From positions 1 through 64,000 of the forward strand of contig NZ_JAJIUJ010000037.1 in the NCBI RefSeq assembly GCF_020880415.1: DNA of 64,000 nucleotides. Direction: 5' to 3'. The DNA is from Xanthomonas euvesicatoria pv. euvesicatoria (lineage in GTDB: Bacteria; Pseudomonadota; Gammaproteobacteria; Xanthomonadales; Xanthomonadaceae). The position numbers and the translations under genes were made by a program. Positions 39,477 to 53,709 of this stretch are shown one piece after another (within the stretch, counting starts at the first letter, position 1; each line of letters starts with the position of its first letter). The notes under the pieces were generated by a model that searched no databases, was not told the origin of the DNA, and saw only the letters and a program-made list of their open reading frames with translations.

Positions 39477-42125
39477 TCAGCCCAAGTGTTGCTTGACCCA
39501 GAGGGGCACACCGTCGAGTGCGGTCGCAAGGGCGGGCCCGTCCTCGCCACCACCCTGGGCGAGATCCGGACGGCCGCCGCCCTTGCCGCCGATCTGACTG
39601 GCGATGTGACCGAGGAGTTCCCCTGCCTTCACCTTGCCAGTTGGGCTGCCGTTCACACCGGCGACGAGCGCCACCTTGCCGCCCGAAGCGCCAGCCAGCA
39701 CGATGACCGAATCGCCGAGCTGCTGCTTCAGGCGATCCATCGCATCGCGCAGCGCCTTGGCATCGAAGCCCTCCAGACGCACCGCGACAACCTTGACTCC
39801 GACAACATCGATCGCGCTAGCGCCCAAATCGGCAGTCGCACCCGACGCCAACTTGGCCTTGAGCGATTCCAGCTCGCGCTCCAGCCGCTTCTGGCGCTCG
39901 GTCAGTGCGCGCACCTTGTCCACCACCTCGCTGGTGTTGCCGCCGAGCAGATTGGCCGCTTCCAGCAGGCGACGTTCCTCGTCAGCCACATAGTCCAGCG
40001 CGCCCTGCCCGGTCACCGCTTCGATACGACGCACGCCCGACGACACGCCGCCTTCGGAGGTGATCTTGAACAAGCCGATGTCGCCGGTGCGGGTGACGTG
40101 GGTACCGCCACACAGCTCAGTGGAATAGCCGCCCATCTTGAGCACGCGGACGTTTTCTCCGTACTTCTCGCCGAACAGCGCCATCGCGCCGAAATCCAGC
40201 GCCTCCTGCATGGCCATGTTGTGCACTTCCACGCCATGGTTGGCGCGCACTTCGGCGTTGACCTTGCGCTCGATCACAGCGAGCTCGTCGGCAGTGAACG
40301 GCTGGAAGTGCGAGAAGTCAAAGCGCAGACGATCAGGCGCGACCAGCGAACCCTTCTGTTGCACATGCGTTCCCAGGACTTCGCGCAGGGCGGCGTGCAG
40401 CAGATGGGTGGCCGAGTGGTTGAGGATGGTCTTGCCGCGACGTTGCGTGTCGATCCCGCCGGCAAGCACATCGCCAAGCGCGAGCGCGCCTTCGCTGATG
40501 CGCCCCACATGCCCGTGGAACTGGCCTGCGAACTTCTGCGTATCGGTAACGTTGATCGACACGCCGGGGCCGCTCAGCTGGCCGCTGTCGCCGACCTGGC
40601 CGCCCGACTCGGCATAGAACGGCGTGCGGTCGGTGAACACGATCACCTCATCGCCCGCTTCCGCACGTTCGACCGGGCGGCCCTGCTTGAGCAATGCCAC
40701 GACCTTGAGGGCATCGGCATCGTACGCTTCGTAGCCCAGGAACACGGTCGGCGACATGCTGGCGACCAGGTCCGCCGGCAATGCGACGCCACCGCCGAAC
40801 TTGCCAGCCGCGCGCGCCGTCTCGCGCTGGCGCTCCATCGCGAACTCGAAGCCCTCCATGTCCACGCGCATGCCGCGCTCGCGCGCGATGTCGGCAGTCA
40901 GGTCGACCGGGAAGCCGTAAGTGTCGTACAGCCGAAACGCGTCGGCGCCCGGGATGATGTCCTGCGAGCGCGATGCGACCTCGTCGAAGATCTTCATGCC
41001 GGCGTCCAGCGTCTCGGCAAAGCGCTCTTCTTCTGCCAACAGCGCGCGCGCCACAGTGTCCTGCGCCACCACCAGCTCGGGATATGCTTCGCCCATCAGC
41101 TCCACCAGCGTGGGCACCATCTTGCTGAAGAACGGCTGGCGCACGCCCAACATCCAACCATGGCGCAGCGCACGCCGGATGATCCGGCGCAGCACATAGC
41201 CGCGGCCTTCGTTGGAGGGCAACACGCCATCGACGATGAGGAAAGAACAGGCGCGGATGTGATCGGCGATCACCCGCAGCGACTTATTCTCCAGATCGGT
41301 GATGCCGGTCAGCGCACTGGCCTTGCCGATCAACGCCTGGAACAGGTCGATTTCATAGTTGGTATGGACGTGCTGCAGGATCGCAGCCAGACGCTCCAAG
41401 CCCATGCCCGTGTCCACGCACGGCGCCGGCAGCGGCACCAGGGTGCCGTCGGGCTGGCGATCGAACTGCATGAAGACCAGGTTCCAGATCTCGATGAAGC
41501 GGTCGCCGTCTTCATCCGGGGACCCCGGTGGACCACCGGCGATGTGATCGCCGTGGTCGAAGAAGATTTCGGTACACGGGCCGCAGGGGCCGGTATCGGC
41601 CATCTGCCAGAAATTGTCCGACGCGTAGGGCGCACCCTTATTGTCGCCAATGCGTACGATGCGGCTTTCCGGGATGCCGATCATGTCGCGCCACAACGCA
41701 AAGGCTTCTTCGTCGGTGTGATAGACGGTGACCAGCAGGCGGTCGGCCGGCAGCTTCCAGACCTGGGTCAACAGTTCCCATGCCCAGGCGATGGCGTCCT
41801 TCTTGAAATAGTCGCCGAACGACCAGTTGCCGAGCATTTCGAAGAAGGTGTGGTGGCGTGCAGTGTAGCCCACCGAGTCCAGATCGTTGTGCTTGCCACC
41901 GGCACGCAGGCAGCGCTGCACGTCTGCAGCACGGACGTAGCTGCGCTTCTCCGCGCCAAGGAAGACGTCCTTGAACTGGACCATGCCGGAGTTGGTAAAC
42001 AGCAAGGTGGGGTCGTTGCCCGGCACCAGCGGCGCGGATGGCACGATGGTGTGGCCCTTCCCCTCGAAGAACGCGAGGAAGTCACTACGAATCTGGGAAG
42101 TGCTGAATTTGGCGGGTGCGTTCAT
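39477..42125 (-). CDS. alaS: alanyl-tRNA synthetase
   Basis: 882 residues, full length. It contains the class II catalytic core ([21 protein letters not shown]), the editing-domain zinc motif [11 protein letters not shown] with [12 protein letters not shown], and a C-terminal coiled coil and DHHA1 domain ending [12 protein letters not shown]. It charges tRNA-Ala. It lies between recX and csrA, the order conserved across gammaproteobacteria. Confidence 0.98.
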   Translation of the reverse strand: MNAPAKFSTSQIRSDFLAFFEGKGHTIVPSAPLVPGNDPTLLFTNSGMVQFKDVFLGAEKRSYVRAADVQRCLRAGGKHNDLDSVGYTARHHTFFEMLGNWSFGDYFKKDAIAWAWELLTQVWKLPADRLLVTVYHTDEEAFALWRDMIGIPESRIVRIGDNKGAPYASDNFWQMADTGPCGPCTEIFFDHGDHIAGGPPGSPDEDGDRFIEIWNLVFMQFDRQPDGTLVPLPAPCVDTGMGLERLAAILQHVHTNYEIDLFQALIGKASALTGITDLENKSLRVIADHIRACSFLIVDGVLPSNEGRGYVLRRIIRRALRHGWMLGVRQPFFSKMVPTLVELMGEAYPELVVAQDTVARALLAEEERFAETLDAGMKIFDEVASRSQDIIPGADAFRLYDTYGFPVDLTADIARERGMRVDMEGFEFAMERQRETARAAGKFGGGVALPADLVASMSPTVFLGYEAYDADALKVVALLKQGRPVERAEAGDEVIVFTDRTPFYAESGGQVGDSGQLSGPGVSINVTDTQKFAGQFHGHVGRISEGALALGDVLAGGIDTQRRGKTILNHSATHLLHAALREVLGTHVQQKGSLVAPDRLRFDFSHFQPFTADELAVIERKVNAEVRANHGVEVHNMAMQEALDFGAMALFGEKYGENVRVLKMGGYSTELCGGTHVTRTGDIGLFKITSEGGVSSGVRRIEAVTGQGALDYVADEERRLLEAANLLGGNTSEVVDKVRALTERQKRLERELESLKAKLASGATADLGASAIDVVGVKVVAVRLEGFDAKALRDAMDRLKQQLGDSVIVLAGASGGKVALVAGVNGSPTGKVKAGELLGHIASQIGGKGGGRPDLAQGGGEDGPALATALDGVPLWVKQHLG

Positions 42126-42226
42126 GTGCTGGCATTGGGCGGGCGGCAGTCCCGGTCACCCAATGACATGTGGGCGCAGATGAGCGGAACAACCTGAAAC
42201 CACGAAGGGTAGCAGGCCTGACGCCC

Positions 42227-42715
42227 TCAGTCCTCAAGGTCGAAGCGCGTGGCGGCGCGAATGCTGTTGCCGTCGAAACCCCGCCGGGCCAGCAGATCGG
42301 CGGCCTTGCGCCGCTGCGGAAGGTCGGTTGGGCCTTGTTCGCCGAACCGACGGCGGATCAGGTCGCGCGCGTTTTCGGTCCAATCCCCTTCGAAGGTCGC
42401 CAAAGCGGCACTGATGGCCTCGCTATCCAGGCCATGGGTTCCGAGCTCGGCACGAATATGCAGCGGTCCATAACCAGAACCGGCGCGATTGCGCACCACT
42501 GCAGCAGCGAAGCGGGTGTCGTCCTGCCACCCCTCGTCCGTGAGCCGATCGACGGTCGCCTGCGCCGCATCTGGCTCGATCCCGCGGGCCAGCAGCTTGC
42601 GGTTCAATTCCTTGCGCGAATGTTCGCGCCGCACCAATAGGCCGAGTGCGCGCTGGACCGGCGTCTGTTCCTTGAACCGGCGCCCCCGCTTTGGTGCGGG
42701 CTCTTGCTCGTCCAT
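42227..42715 (-). CDS. recX: RecA regulatory protein RecX
   Basis: 162 residues with the three-helix repeats of RecX ([40 protein letters not shown]). It inhibits or modulates RecA filaments. The ATG at 42715 is favoured; a TTG at 42739 would add 8 residues. The gap to recA is 296 bases, long enough for its own promoter, though recA read-through is usual. Confidence 0.95.
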
Positions 42716-43011
42716 CGTTGAGGTGTCCCGAATGGCCAAGATCAGTTACGACATCAATGCGCCGTCCATGGCGCCTGCCCTCCTGGCCTTCGATAGATCT
42801 ACCGCGAGAAGCGACGGCACTGACTCCGCCGTCCCCGCGATAGAAAAACTTCAACACGCTCGAACCTGCTGCCCCAGCGCCAGGCGGACGTGGGCGGCAA
42901 TGGAGCGGTGGCGTACCGTGCGAGGTTCCGCCCACCGCTCACCAACAGCATCACCTTCACCGACTCCCGGCAAACCGACTCCGGCGACTGGTGATGTTGT
43001 GCGGCTGCAAC

Positions 43012-44046
<1,035 letters not shown>

Positions 44047-44218
44047 CTGGGTGATCCTCGTCAGTGATTTCGGTATGGGGCTAATGTAGCGGCGGTGTAT
44101 CGCACAGGCTGAGACTGCAGGCGACACACTCAGATTAGGGAGGCGGAAGGTCCCGCGGCAGCGGGAAATCCTGCGGTGCCAGCTCGGAGAAACGCCGGCA
44201 CGGCCATCGGCGCAGACC

Positions 44219-44860
44219 TCAGCGGTTAGGCCTCAACAGTCCGCAATACAGTCCTTCAATCGCGAAATCCTGATCCGGTAGCACCTCAATGGGCGCGTAG
44301 TCCGGATTGCGCGGCAACAGCCGGATGCGATCCTTGCCGATCTTCAGCAGCTTTACCGTGATTTCCTCATCGATCCGCGCCACCACGATCTGCCCCGAGC
44401 GCGCGTCGCGGGTACGGTGCACGCCGATCAGATCGCCATTGAAGATGCCTTCGTCGCGCATCGAATCGCCTTGCACCTTGAGCAGATAATCCGGCGAGGG
44501 CGAGAAAAACACACGATCCAGTACAACGAAGTCGTCCGAGCCGATATCGGCACCGATCGGCAAACCCGCCGCAACGCGGCCCAGCACCGGCAGGCGCAGC
44601 ACATCGTCGCGGGCCGCCTCGCTCACCGGAGCCGTGCGTGTCTGCGCACCCTGCCCGGCCAGCCGTATCCCGCGCGCCTGGCCTGGAACGCGGCGGATCG
44701 CCCCCGCATGCTCCAGCGCTTCCAGGTGATATTGCGCCGCGCGGACGCCCTTGAAGCCGAACGCGCGCGAGATCTCGGTCTGCGACGGCGGAACACCATC
44801 GGCATCGATGCGCTCGGCGATCAAGGCCAGGATTGCTTGCTGGGTATCGGTCAGGTCCAT
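44219..44860 (-). CDS. lexA: SOS repressor LexA
   Basis: 213 residues. The N-terminal winged helix ([25 protein letters not shown]) is followed by the cleavage site AAGLP and an S24 peptidase domain with the catalytic serine in QGDSMRDEG and the lysine in TVKLLKIG. It represses SOS genes until RecA-triggered autocleavage. The ATG at 44860 lies only two bases from its operator, so the usual ribosome site is missing or overlapped. Xanthomonads often carry a second lexA elsewhere. Confidence 0.97.
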   Translation of the reverse strand: MDLTDTQQAILALIAERIDADGVPPSQTEISRAFGFKGVRAAQYHLEALEHAGAIRRVPGQARGIRLAGQGAQTRTAPVSEAARDDVLRLPVLGRVAAGLPIGADIGSDDFVVLDRVFFSPSPDYLLKVQGDSMRDEGIFNGDLIGVHRTRDARSGQIVVARIDEEITVKLLKIGKDRIRLLPRNPDYAPIEVLPDQDFAIEGLYCGLLRPNR

Positions 44861-44862
44861 GG

Positions 44863-44881
44863 TTAGTAGTATTACTACTAA
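44863..44881 (-). promoter_or_regulatory. LexA operator (SOS box)
   Basis: A perfect 19-bp inverted repeat, TTAGTAGTA-T-TACTACTAA, fitting the Xanthomonadales LexA consensus TTAG-N6-TACTA. It sits directly before the lexA start codon, as expected for autorepression. Confidence 0.93.
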
Positions 44882-44945
44882 CGAGCGCCCGCGCAAGTGT
44901 TCGCCGCGCCCTGCCTGTACGCCACCACGATGCCCACGCGTCGCG

Positions 44946-46622
44946 CTAGCGCCGGCTTCGCCAGATCGAAAACAGGATCCAGATACCGCACAGCGCCGCG
45001 CCGATGAAACCGCCCACACCCAGCGCGAGCAACCAGCGGCTGGCGCTCCCCCCGACGCTGTTCATGACGATCGAGGAGCCGATCACCAACGCGGCAGTCA
45101 CGATCCCCATCGTGAGGCGATTGGCCGCGCGGTCGACCTGCTCGCCGAACTCGCGCAATGCGCGTGTTTCGATCTGAAGCTGCAGCTTGCCGCGGCGTGC
45201 GGCTTGCAACAGGCGCTTGAGGTCGCGCGGCAGATCGCCGATCAGGTCGATCGCGCCAGTCACGGTCCGCCGGCCGCGCCGCACGATGGCGCGCGGCGCA
45301 TAGCGCTGCAACACCACGCGTTCCAGATATGGGCGTGCCTCGGTTGCCATGTCGAAATCCGGATCGAGCTGGCGCCCCATGCCTTCCAGGGTGAGAAAGG
45401 CCTTGATCATCAGCGCCAGATCCGATGGCAGCGTCAGCCCGTGATCGCGCAGGATGGAGGTGACGTCGCCAAGTATTGCGCCAATACGCAATTCTTTCAG
45501 CGGCACGCCGCGATACTCGTCGACGAATGCGCCGATGTCTTGCTGCAAACGCGCCTCGTCGATCTCCAGGCTGGTGCCCGCCCATTCCAGCAAGACGTCG
45601 ATCACTGCTTCGGCGTCGTAGCTGACCATGCCGTGCAGCAGCTGTGCGACCTGAAACCGACGCTGCTCGGAGACGCGCCCGACCATGCCGAAATCGATGA
45701 CCGCGATGCGCCCATCGCGCAGGTAAAAAATGTTCCCCGGATGCGGGTCGGCGTGGAAGCAGCCATCCTGCAACACCATCTTGAGCACGATGCCGGCACC
45801 GGCACGTGCGAGCGCCCTGCGATCCAGGCCGGCCGCATCGACGGCGAGCAGATCGCGCCCCGGAATTCCATCGATGAATTCCTGCACGTTGAGCGACTCG
45901 CAGGTCCACTCCCAGTACACCGCCGGCACCACCACCTGCGTATCGTGCGCGAAGTTGGCGGCGATGCGTTCGGCGTTGCGCCCCTCCGCAGCGAAGTCCA
46001 GCTCGCGTCGCAGCGAAACGGTAAATTGCTGCACCACCTCGGAAGGACGGTAGCGCTTGAGATCCGGTGCGCGGGTTTCGACGATTTCAGCAAGCCGGGC
46101 GAGCAGGCGCAGATCCGCGTCGATGGTGTCACCGATATCGGGACGACGAATCTTCAATACCACCGGCGTGCCATCGACCAACCACGCGCGATGGGTCTGT
46201 GCCAGCGAGGCGGCTGCCAGCGGCTGTTCGTCCAGGCGCGCGAAGACGGTTTCCGGCTCCATGCCCAACGCAGCGACCAGCTGTGGGCGAATCTGCTCGA
46301 ACGGCAGCGCCGGCACCGCGTTCTGCAGCTCGCTCAATTCTTCGATCCACTCCGGTGGCAGCAGATCCACACGCGTGGCCAGCACCTGGCCCAGTTTGAC
46401 GAAGGTGGGTCCGAGCTCTTCCAGTGCACGCCGCACGCGCATCGCTGCGGACATGCGCAACCGGCCCTCGGCGTTCTGCCAATGCAACAGCCTGCCGGCG
46501 CGCTCAAGCACATCGGCCATGCCGATACGACGCACCACATCGCCGAAGCCGTAGCGGATCAGGACCGAGGCGATTTCCTGCAGACGCCCAAGATCACGTA
46601 CCGTGCCGAGTGCTTCCCACAT
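44946..46622 (-). CDS. ABC1/UbiB-family atypical kinase
   Basis: 558 residues. It has the KxGQ motif (GPTFVKLGQVLATRVDLLP), an Ala-rich loop (PLAAASLAQTHRA), the lysine region VVLKIRRP, the HADPHPGN catalytic loop and VIDFGMVG metal site, and two C-terminal membrane segments. Family members support ubiquinone synthesis through ATPase activity. No ubi genes lie nearby, so it is probably a UbiB paralogue. It ends 85 bases upstream of the lexA start. Confidence 0.9.
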   Translation of the reverse strand: MWEALGTVRDLGRLQEIASVLIRYGFGDVVRRIGMADVLERAGRLLHWQNAEGRLRMSAAMRVRRALEELGPTFVKLGQVLATRVDLLPPEWIEELSELQNAVPALPFEQIRPQLVAALGMEPETVFARLDEQPLAAASLAQTHRAWLVDGTPVVLKIRRPDIGDTIDADLRLLARLAEIVETRAPDLKRYRPSEVVQQFTVSLRRELDFAAEGRNAERIAANFAHDTQVVVPAVYWEWTCESLNVQEFIDGIPGRDLLAVDAAGLDRRALARAGAGIVLKMVLQDGCFHADPHPGNIFYLRDGRIAVIDFGMVGRVSEQRRFQVAQLLHGMVSYDAEAVIDVLLEWAGTSLEIDEARLQQDIGAFVDEYRGVPLKELRIGAILGDVTSILRDHGLTLPSDLALMIKAFLTLEGMGRQLDPDFDMATEARPYLERVVLQRYAPRAIVRRGRRTVTGAIDLIGDLPRDLKRLLQAARRGKLQLQIETRALREFGEQVDRAANRLTMGIVTAALVIGSSIVMNSVGGSASRWLLALGVGGFIGAALCGIWILFSIWRSRR

Positions 46623-47087
46623 CAGCGCACCGCCTGCGAGCGCGTTGCGCTCAGGCGCTGCGTGACACTGCAGTAGATAGCAGCCTGCAACGCGGCGATC
46701 GATGGGACAGAAGCAAGAAACGAATGCATTGGCACGCTGGGCGGTGAGCAGACCTTGTTTGTAGCCGATCTGCCCTCCGCTGTCGCGCTCTCGCCTCGTC
46801 CAAGCTCAGCGCAGGTTGCAAGGCGCGCGGTACATGCGCAACAGGCAGCGTTCGCTGATGAGCTGCCTGCACCCGGGTTGCGCCATTGTCGCTTCGCAGC
46901 CTCGTTGCCGCATGTGCCAAGTAACGCGTCCGCTCAGCGTGCTGCAGCGGCGTGTCGACAACGAGGCCAAGCCAGTTCTTGGGACGGCGCTCGGTTACGG
47001 CCTTGGGTTTCCAGGCTGTGCGAGATTGCGCCGGAAATGGGGCGCCGCGGATCTGCTGCCGAACGCCATCAGCGGACCCGACGACCG
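46623..47087. other. intergenic region with no recognisable gene
   Basis: 465 bases between the ABC1 kinase and pncC. Open frames on either strand lack conserved features. No repeat or tRNA was seen. Confidence 0.6.
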
Positions 47088-47582
47088 CTAAAGCAGCGCG
47101 CTCAACCCGCGCAATGCTGCAACGACGGTCTGACGACGCACCGCATCGCGGTCGCCATTGAACTGGAACAGTTGTGCGGTGGCATAACCGCCACGGCGTT
47201 TCCAGCCGATCCAGACCGTGCCGACCGGCTTGTCCTCACTGCCGCCGCCGGGCCCGGCGATGCCGGTCACCGCCACCGCGATGCTTGCGCCGGAATTCAC
47301 CAGGGCGCCAGAGACCATTTCGATCACCGTTTCGCGACTGACCGCCCCGTGCACTTCCAAGGTCTGTGGGCGGACACCGAGTAGCGCCTGCTTGGCCTCG
47401 TAGCTATAGGCGGCCATGCCGCAATCGAACCAGTGCGAGGAGCCGGCGACATCGGTCACCGCCTTGGCGATCCAGCCACCCGTACAACTCTCGGCAGTGA
47501 CCAGGCGCTCGCGCGCGGCAAGCAATTGCTGCCCGAGGGCTTCGGCCAGCTGCTGCAGTTCGGAATCGGCGGAAAAAGACAT
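47088..47582 (-). CDS. pncC: nicotinamide-nucleotide amidase (CinA C-terminal domain)
   Basis: 164 residues, a stand-alone CinA-C/PncC domain (LVTAESCTGGWIAKAVTDVAGSS; GIAGPGGGSEDKPVGTVWIG). It deamidates NMN to nicotinic acid mononucleotide. E. coli also has pncC just upstream of recA; here lexA and the ABC1 kinase lie between. The ATG at 47582 or a GTG two codons upstream could be used. Confidence 0.93.
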   Translation of the reverse strand: MSFSADSELQQLAEALGQQLLAARERLVTAESCTGGWIAKAVTDVAGSSHWFDCGMAAYSYEAKQALLGVRPQTLEVHGAVSRETVIEMVSGALVNSGASIAVAVTGIAGPGGGSEDKPVGTVWIGWKRRGGYATAQLFQFNGDRDAVRRQTVVAALRGLSALL

Positions 47583-48009
47583 GGGCACGGCAAGGAGGGG
47601 GCAGCGGACGTTTTAGCCCAATTCGTCGCGCCTGTCTGCCGCTGGCGCCGATTCCGGCTGGGCGCGAGGTGGCCAAGGTTCAGTGGCGATGTGCGGCCAA
47701 TATGCGGTACGGCGGGTCTGGACGGGCTTGCATGTGCGCCGAGGTGCCGGCCGCACGTGGTCAACGTGCAGCGCCGCCTCCAAGCACCGAACCATCGCAC
47801 CCAGGGCGTCATTCCTGATCACAGGTGTGATGCGCCACATGAGCGCACCACTGCACTCTTGCGCAGCACCCACTGCTCATATTGATTTTCTGTGAGTTCC
47901 GGCTGGCCGGGACGAGGCCTGGCAACTGCCGCACAGCGACGCGCTCCACCCTTCCCCATGCGCCTTGAAGCAGCAGCACGGTCGTGTGCGACCGACCGTG
48001 CCGCGCCTA
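47583..48009. other. intergenic region with no recognisable gene
   Basis: About 427 bases between pncC and hflX. Frames are open but without conserved character. I see no promoter or repeat that I can defend. Confidence 0.55.
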
Positions 48010-49329
48010 TCACGCTTCCCAGTCTTCGCGACGATCCGGCAGCATCGCGCGCAGCGGCGCACCGTCCTGCCCGGCGGCCAATCGCTCGGCCTCGACCATC
48101 GGCAGATCGACCTCGAGCAACCAACCCTCTTCGTCGGATTGCTCATTGCGCACCACTTCCAGCTGATGCAGCCTGGAACGCAGGCGACCGGCAGACGGTG
48201 GTAACCGTAGCTGGCCGGTCAGGTGACGCAGATCCAGCCGCTGGCCGAGCGCGTGCTGCAATTCTTCCAGCCCACGTCCGTCGCGCGCCGACACCCAGAC
48301 ACGCTCGCGGCGTGCCGGGTCAGGAATGCCGTCCTGCGCGTCGTGGCGCACTTCGGCGCCCTCGATCTTGTCGATCTTGTTGAATACCAGCAGCTGCGGC
48401 AGATCGCCCGCACCGACGGCCTGCAACACTTCATCGACCTGCAGGATGCGTTCTTCGCGCAACGGGTCTGCTGCATCGACGACGTGCAGCAACAGATCGG
48501 CATCGCGCGCCTCCGACAGCGTGGAGCGGAATGCGGCGACCAGCTCGTGCGGAAGATCGCGCACGAAGCCGACCGTGTCGGCAAGAATCGCGCTGCCACC
48601 CGGCAACGCAATGCGTCGCACGGTGGGGTCGAGCGTGGCGAACAATTGATCTGCCACGTAAGCCTCTGCACCGGTCAACACATTGAACAATGTCGACTTG
48701 CCGGCATTGGTGTAGCCGACCAGTGCAATCCGTGGCAATTCGCTGCGCATCCGTGCACGACGCATCTGGGTGCGCTGCACCTCGACCTTTTCCAGCCGCT
48801 GCTGCAACTGTTCGACGCGTTTTTGCAGCAGGCGGCGGTCGGTTTCCAGCTGGGTTTCGCCGGGGCCGCGCAGGCCGATGGAGCCACCGCGCTGACGCTC
48901 CAAGTGCGTCCAGCCACGCACCAGCCGCGTGGCCATGTGACGCAACTGCGCCAGCTCCACCTGCAGCTTGCCTTCGTGGCTGCGCGCACGTTGCGCGAAG
49001 ATGTCCAGGATCAACCCAGTGCGGTCGATCACACGCCGCTCCAGATACCGCTCCAGGTTGCGCTCCTGGCCGGGCGACAAGGTGTGGTTGACCAACACCA
49101 GATCGGCACCGGTGGCCTCGGCTGCGGCCTTGACCTCTTCCAGCTTGCCGCTACCGATCAAGGTCGACGGGCTGGGCTTATCGATGCGCGCGGTGAGCGT
49201 GGCGGCCACCGTGGCGCCCGCCGACTTTGCAAGGTCGGCGAACTCCTCCATCACATCGTCTTCGGCAGGCCCGCCGGAGTGGGTCTGTATCAATAACGCG
49301 TGTTCACCCTTGCGGGACCGATCAAACAC
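48010..49329 (-). CDS. hflX: GTPase HflX
   Basis: 439 residues. The HflX N-terminal domain (LVLVNHTLSPGQERNLERYL), a coiled-coil region with the GGSIGLRGPGETQLETDRR motif, then an Obg-type G domain with G1 GYTNAGKST, G3 DTVGF and G4 NKID. It binds ribosomes and splits stalled or heat-damaged ones. The start is GTG at 49329 with CGGAG 6 bases upstream. It follows hfq by 11 bases, the classical miaA-hfq-hflX order. Confidence 0.97.
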   Translation of the reverse strand: MFDRSRKGEHALLIQTHSGGPAEDDVMEEFADLAKSAGATVAATLTARIDKPSPSTLIGSGKLEEVKAAAEATGADLVLVNHTLSPGQERNLERYLERRVIDRTGLILDIFAQRARSHEGKLQVELAQLRHMATRLVRGWTHLERQRGGSIGLRGPGETQLETDRRLLQKRVEQLQQRLEKVEVQRTQMRRARMRSELPRIALVGYTNAGKSTLFNVLTGAEAYVADQLFATLDPTVRRIALPGGSAILADTVGFVRDLPHELVAAFRSTLSEARDADLLLHVVDAADPLREERILQVDEVLQAVGAGDLPQLLVFNKIDKIEGAEVRHDAQDGIPDPARRERVWVSARDGRGLEELQHALGQRLDLRHLTGQLRLPPSAGRLRSRLHQLEVVRNEQSDEEGWLLEVDLPMVEAERLAAGQDGAPLRAMLPDRREDWEA

Positions 49330-49340
49330 GCACTGCTCCG

Positions 49341-49619
49341 TTACTGCTCGACGTCGTCATCTTCCGCCTGATTGCCTTCATTGGATTGCACATACCCACC
49401 ACCAGGCCCCACGCGCACATTGCGCGCCGGCACCACCGTGGAAATGGCGTGCTTGTACACCATCTGACTCACGGTATTGCGCAGCAGGACCACGAATTGG
49501 TCGAACGACTCGATCGTGCCCTGCAGCTTGATGCCATTGACCAGATACACCGACACGGGCACCCGCTCGCGCCGCAGCGCATTGAGGAATGGGTCCTGTA
49601 AAGATTGCCCCTTAGCCAT
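49341..49619 (-). CDS. hfq: RNA chaperone Hfq
   Basis: 92 residues. Sm1 ([29 protein letters not shown]) and Sm2 ([10 protein letters not shown]) motifs are intact, and an acidic C-terminal tail EDDDVEQ follows. The hexamer pairs small RNAs with mRNAs. Located between miaA and hflX. Confidence 0.98.
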
Positions 49620-49696
49620 CGAAAAATCCTCTTCATTATTGTTCTTATTGTTCCGGTCGACACCTGCTATCCCCAGCCGGTCCCGGAAACGGGATG

Positions 49697-50680
49697 TTAC
49701 ACGCCTGAAGCCTGCCGTACAGCGGGACGATCAGCGAGGAAGCCGACAATTGCGTCCTCCAATTGATGGCGGTCACGCTCCGGGTCGAACCAGCGCGCGT
49801 CCAGCTCGCCGCGCAGCCAGGTGAGCTGCCGCTTGGCCAGTTGCCGGGTCGCCTGGATCGCCTTGTCGCGGAACTCGGCCAGGCCGCCAGCCCCGTCCAG
49901 GTACTGCCAGGCCTGGCGGTAGCCGACCGCGCGCACGGCCGGCAAATCCAGCGGCGCTGCCACCGCCTGCATCTGCGGCAGCGCCCGCAGACGCTGCACT
50001 TCCCCCAGAAAATCCTGGGCCAACATCGCATCCAGCCGGTGTGCGATCCGTGCATGCAGCACCGCGCGCTCGCGTGGGGCCAAGACCACCTTCAACACGC
50101 GTACCGGCAGGCGCGGCCCTGGCGGTAGCGCCTGCCACGCGCTGATCGGCCGCCCGCTGATGCGGTAGACCTCCAGCGCACGCTGGATCCGCTGCGGGTC
50201 GGTCGCATGAATGCGCGCTGCCGCAACCGGGTCCACACGTGCCAGTTGTGCGTGCAAGCCGGCCCAACCGATCTGCTGAGCTTCGGCCGCGATGGATGCG
50301 CGCACCGTTTGGTCGGCCTCGGGCAGGTGCGACAAACCTTCCAGCAGTGCACGAAAATACAGCCCGGTGCCGCCGGCCAGAATCGGCAATTTGCCGCGCG
50401 CCACGATCTGCGCGATCGCCAGGCGTGCATCGGTGGCGAACTCCGCTGCCGAATACACCTGCCAGGGATCGCGCAGGTCGAGCAGATGATGCGGCACCGC
50501 CGCGCGCATTGGCGCGTCCGGCTTGGCCGCACCGATCTCCAGGCCGCGATACACCAGCGCAGAATCGACGCTGACGATTTCCCCGTTCCAGCGCTCTGCA
50601 GCTTCCAGCGCCAGCGCCGTCTTGCCGCTGGCGGTGGGGCCCATCACAGCGATCGCCAGCGGGCGTTGGTCGACAGGCAT
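49697..50680 (-). CDS. miaA: tRNA dimethylallyltransferase
   Basis: 327 residues. The P-loop [11 protein letters not shown], the [16 protein letters not shown] region and the [14 protein letters not shown] segment are typical. It adds the dimethylallyl group to A37 of tRNAs that read UNN codons. The start codon shares one base with the folP stop (TGATG), so it is coupled to folP. Confidence 0.97.
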
Positions 50681-51582
50681 CAGTCCTCATCCGGCCAACG
50701 GATCGTGGGCGCGGCGGGCGCGCTGACACGCGGTACCGGAATCGCCGCCATCGCCGTCCATACCTTCAACGCATCCACGGTTGCCGCCACATCGTGCACG
50801 CGCAGCAGCAGCGCGCCATGTTGTGCGGCGATCAGATGCGCGGCCACCGAGCCGTGCACACGTTCGGCGGCGATCTGGCGCCCGGTCAGTTCGCCGATGC
50901 TGCGTTTGCGCGACAGCCCGGCCAGCACCGGCAAACCGAATTCCTGCAGCCGCTGCAGCTGCGCAAGCAGGGTGAGGTTGTGCGGGGTGGCCTTATCGAA
51001 GCCAAAGCCCGGGTCCAGGACCAGCCGGCGCTTGTCGATGCCGGCCATCTCGGCAGCGAAGATGCGTTCGGCCAGAAACCGGTGCACTTCACCCACGATA
51101 TCGTCGTAGTGCGGCGCATCCTGCATGGCGTGTGGCGCGCTGCGCGCATGCATCAAGACCACAGGCACGCACAGGTCCGACGCCGCTTCCAGCGCACCGG
51201 GCGAACGCAGAGCATAGACGTCGTTGACCATGCCGGCGCCGGCCGCGACCGCCGCGCGCATGACCTCCGGTTTGAACGTATCCACGCTGATCGGCACGCT
51301 CGTGCGCTGGGCCAGCGCCTCGATCACCGGAATGACCCGCTGCAATTCTTCTTCAACCGAGACCGCCGCAGCGCCCGGGCGGGTGGATTCACCACCGACA
51401 TCCAGCACCGCGGCGCCCTGCTCCACCAACGCCAGCCCATGCGCGATCGCCGCTTCGCAGGTCGCATGCTGGCCGCCGTCGGAGAACGAATCGGGTGTGA
51501 CATTGACGATACCCATCACCTGCGGTGCATCCAGTCGCAGGCTGCGGCCGGCGCAATCCAGTGTGAGGGTGGTATCGAACAT
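50680..51582 (-). CDS. folP: dihydropteroate synthase
   Basis: 300 residues, a TIM barrel with the pterin motif [31 protein letters not shown] and LDPGFGFDK. It joins p-aminobenzoate to the pterin in folate synthesis. The start at 51582 is chosen; 23 upstream in-frame codons lie over the ftsH-folP hairpin. E. coli has ftsH-folP in the same order. Confidence 0.97.
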   Translation of the reverse strand: MFDTTLTLDCAGRSLRLDAPQVMGIVNVTPDSFSDGGQHATCEAAIAHGLALVEQGAAVLDVGGESTRPGAAAVSVEEELQRVIPVIEALAQRTSVPISVDTFKPEVMRAAVAAGAGMVNDVYALRSPGALEAASDLCVPVVLMHARSAPHAMQDAPHYDDIVGEVHRFLAERIFAAEMAGIDKRRLVLDPGFGFDKATPHNLTLLAQLQRLQEFGLPVLAGLSRKRSIGELTGRQIAAERVHGSVAAHLIAAQHGALLLRVHDVAATVDALKVWTAMAAIPVPRVSAPAAPTIRWPDED

Positions 51583-51646
51583 CGGCAGTGTCTCCTGGGT
51601 TGGTGATGGTCGCCCATACGTGGGCATCGATGCGGCCCGATAACGC

Positions 51647-51678
51647 ATCAAGGCCGGGAATTGCTCCCCGGCCTTGAT
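51647..51678 (-). terminator. hairpin after ftsH, probable terminator
   Basis: A perfect 12-bp stem, ATCAAGGCCGGG with an 8-base loop, 31 bases past the ftsH stop. It lacks a T run, so termination is likely but unproven. Confidence 0.55.
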
Positions 51679-51708
51679 GGATGCCTCGCAGATCAGTGCA
51701 TGGCCGGC

Positions 51709-53649
<1,941 letters not shown>

Positions 53650-53709
53650 CCTCATTGGCTCCGGTGCCCTCTACTCTTCGATGCTTGAAATACGATGGTC
53701 ATTGGCAGC

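Noticed and set aside
44047-44110. LexA box upstream of recA
   Set aside because: TTAGCCCCATACC matches only the first half of the consensus and has the wrong spacing.
44151-44166. TCCCGC-GGCA-GCGGGA hairpin between lexA and recA as a terminator
   Set aside because: A short stem without a T run; recA is expected to be read from the same region, so I did not call it.
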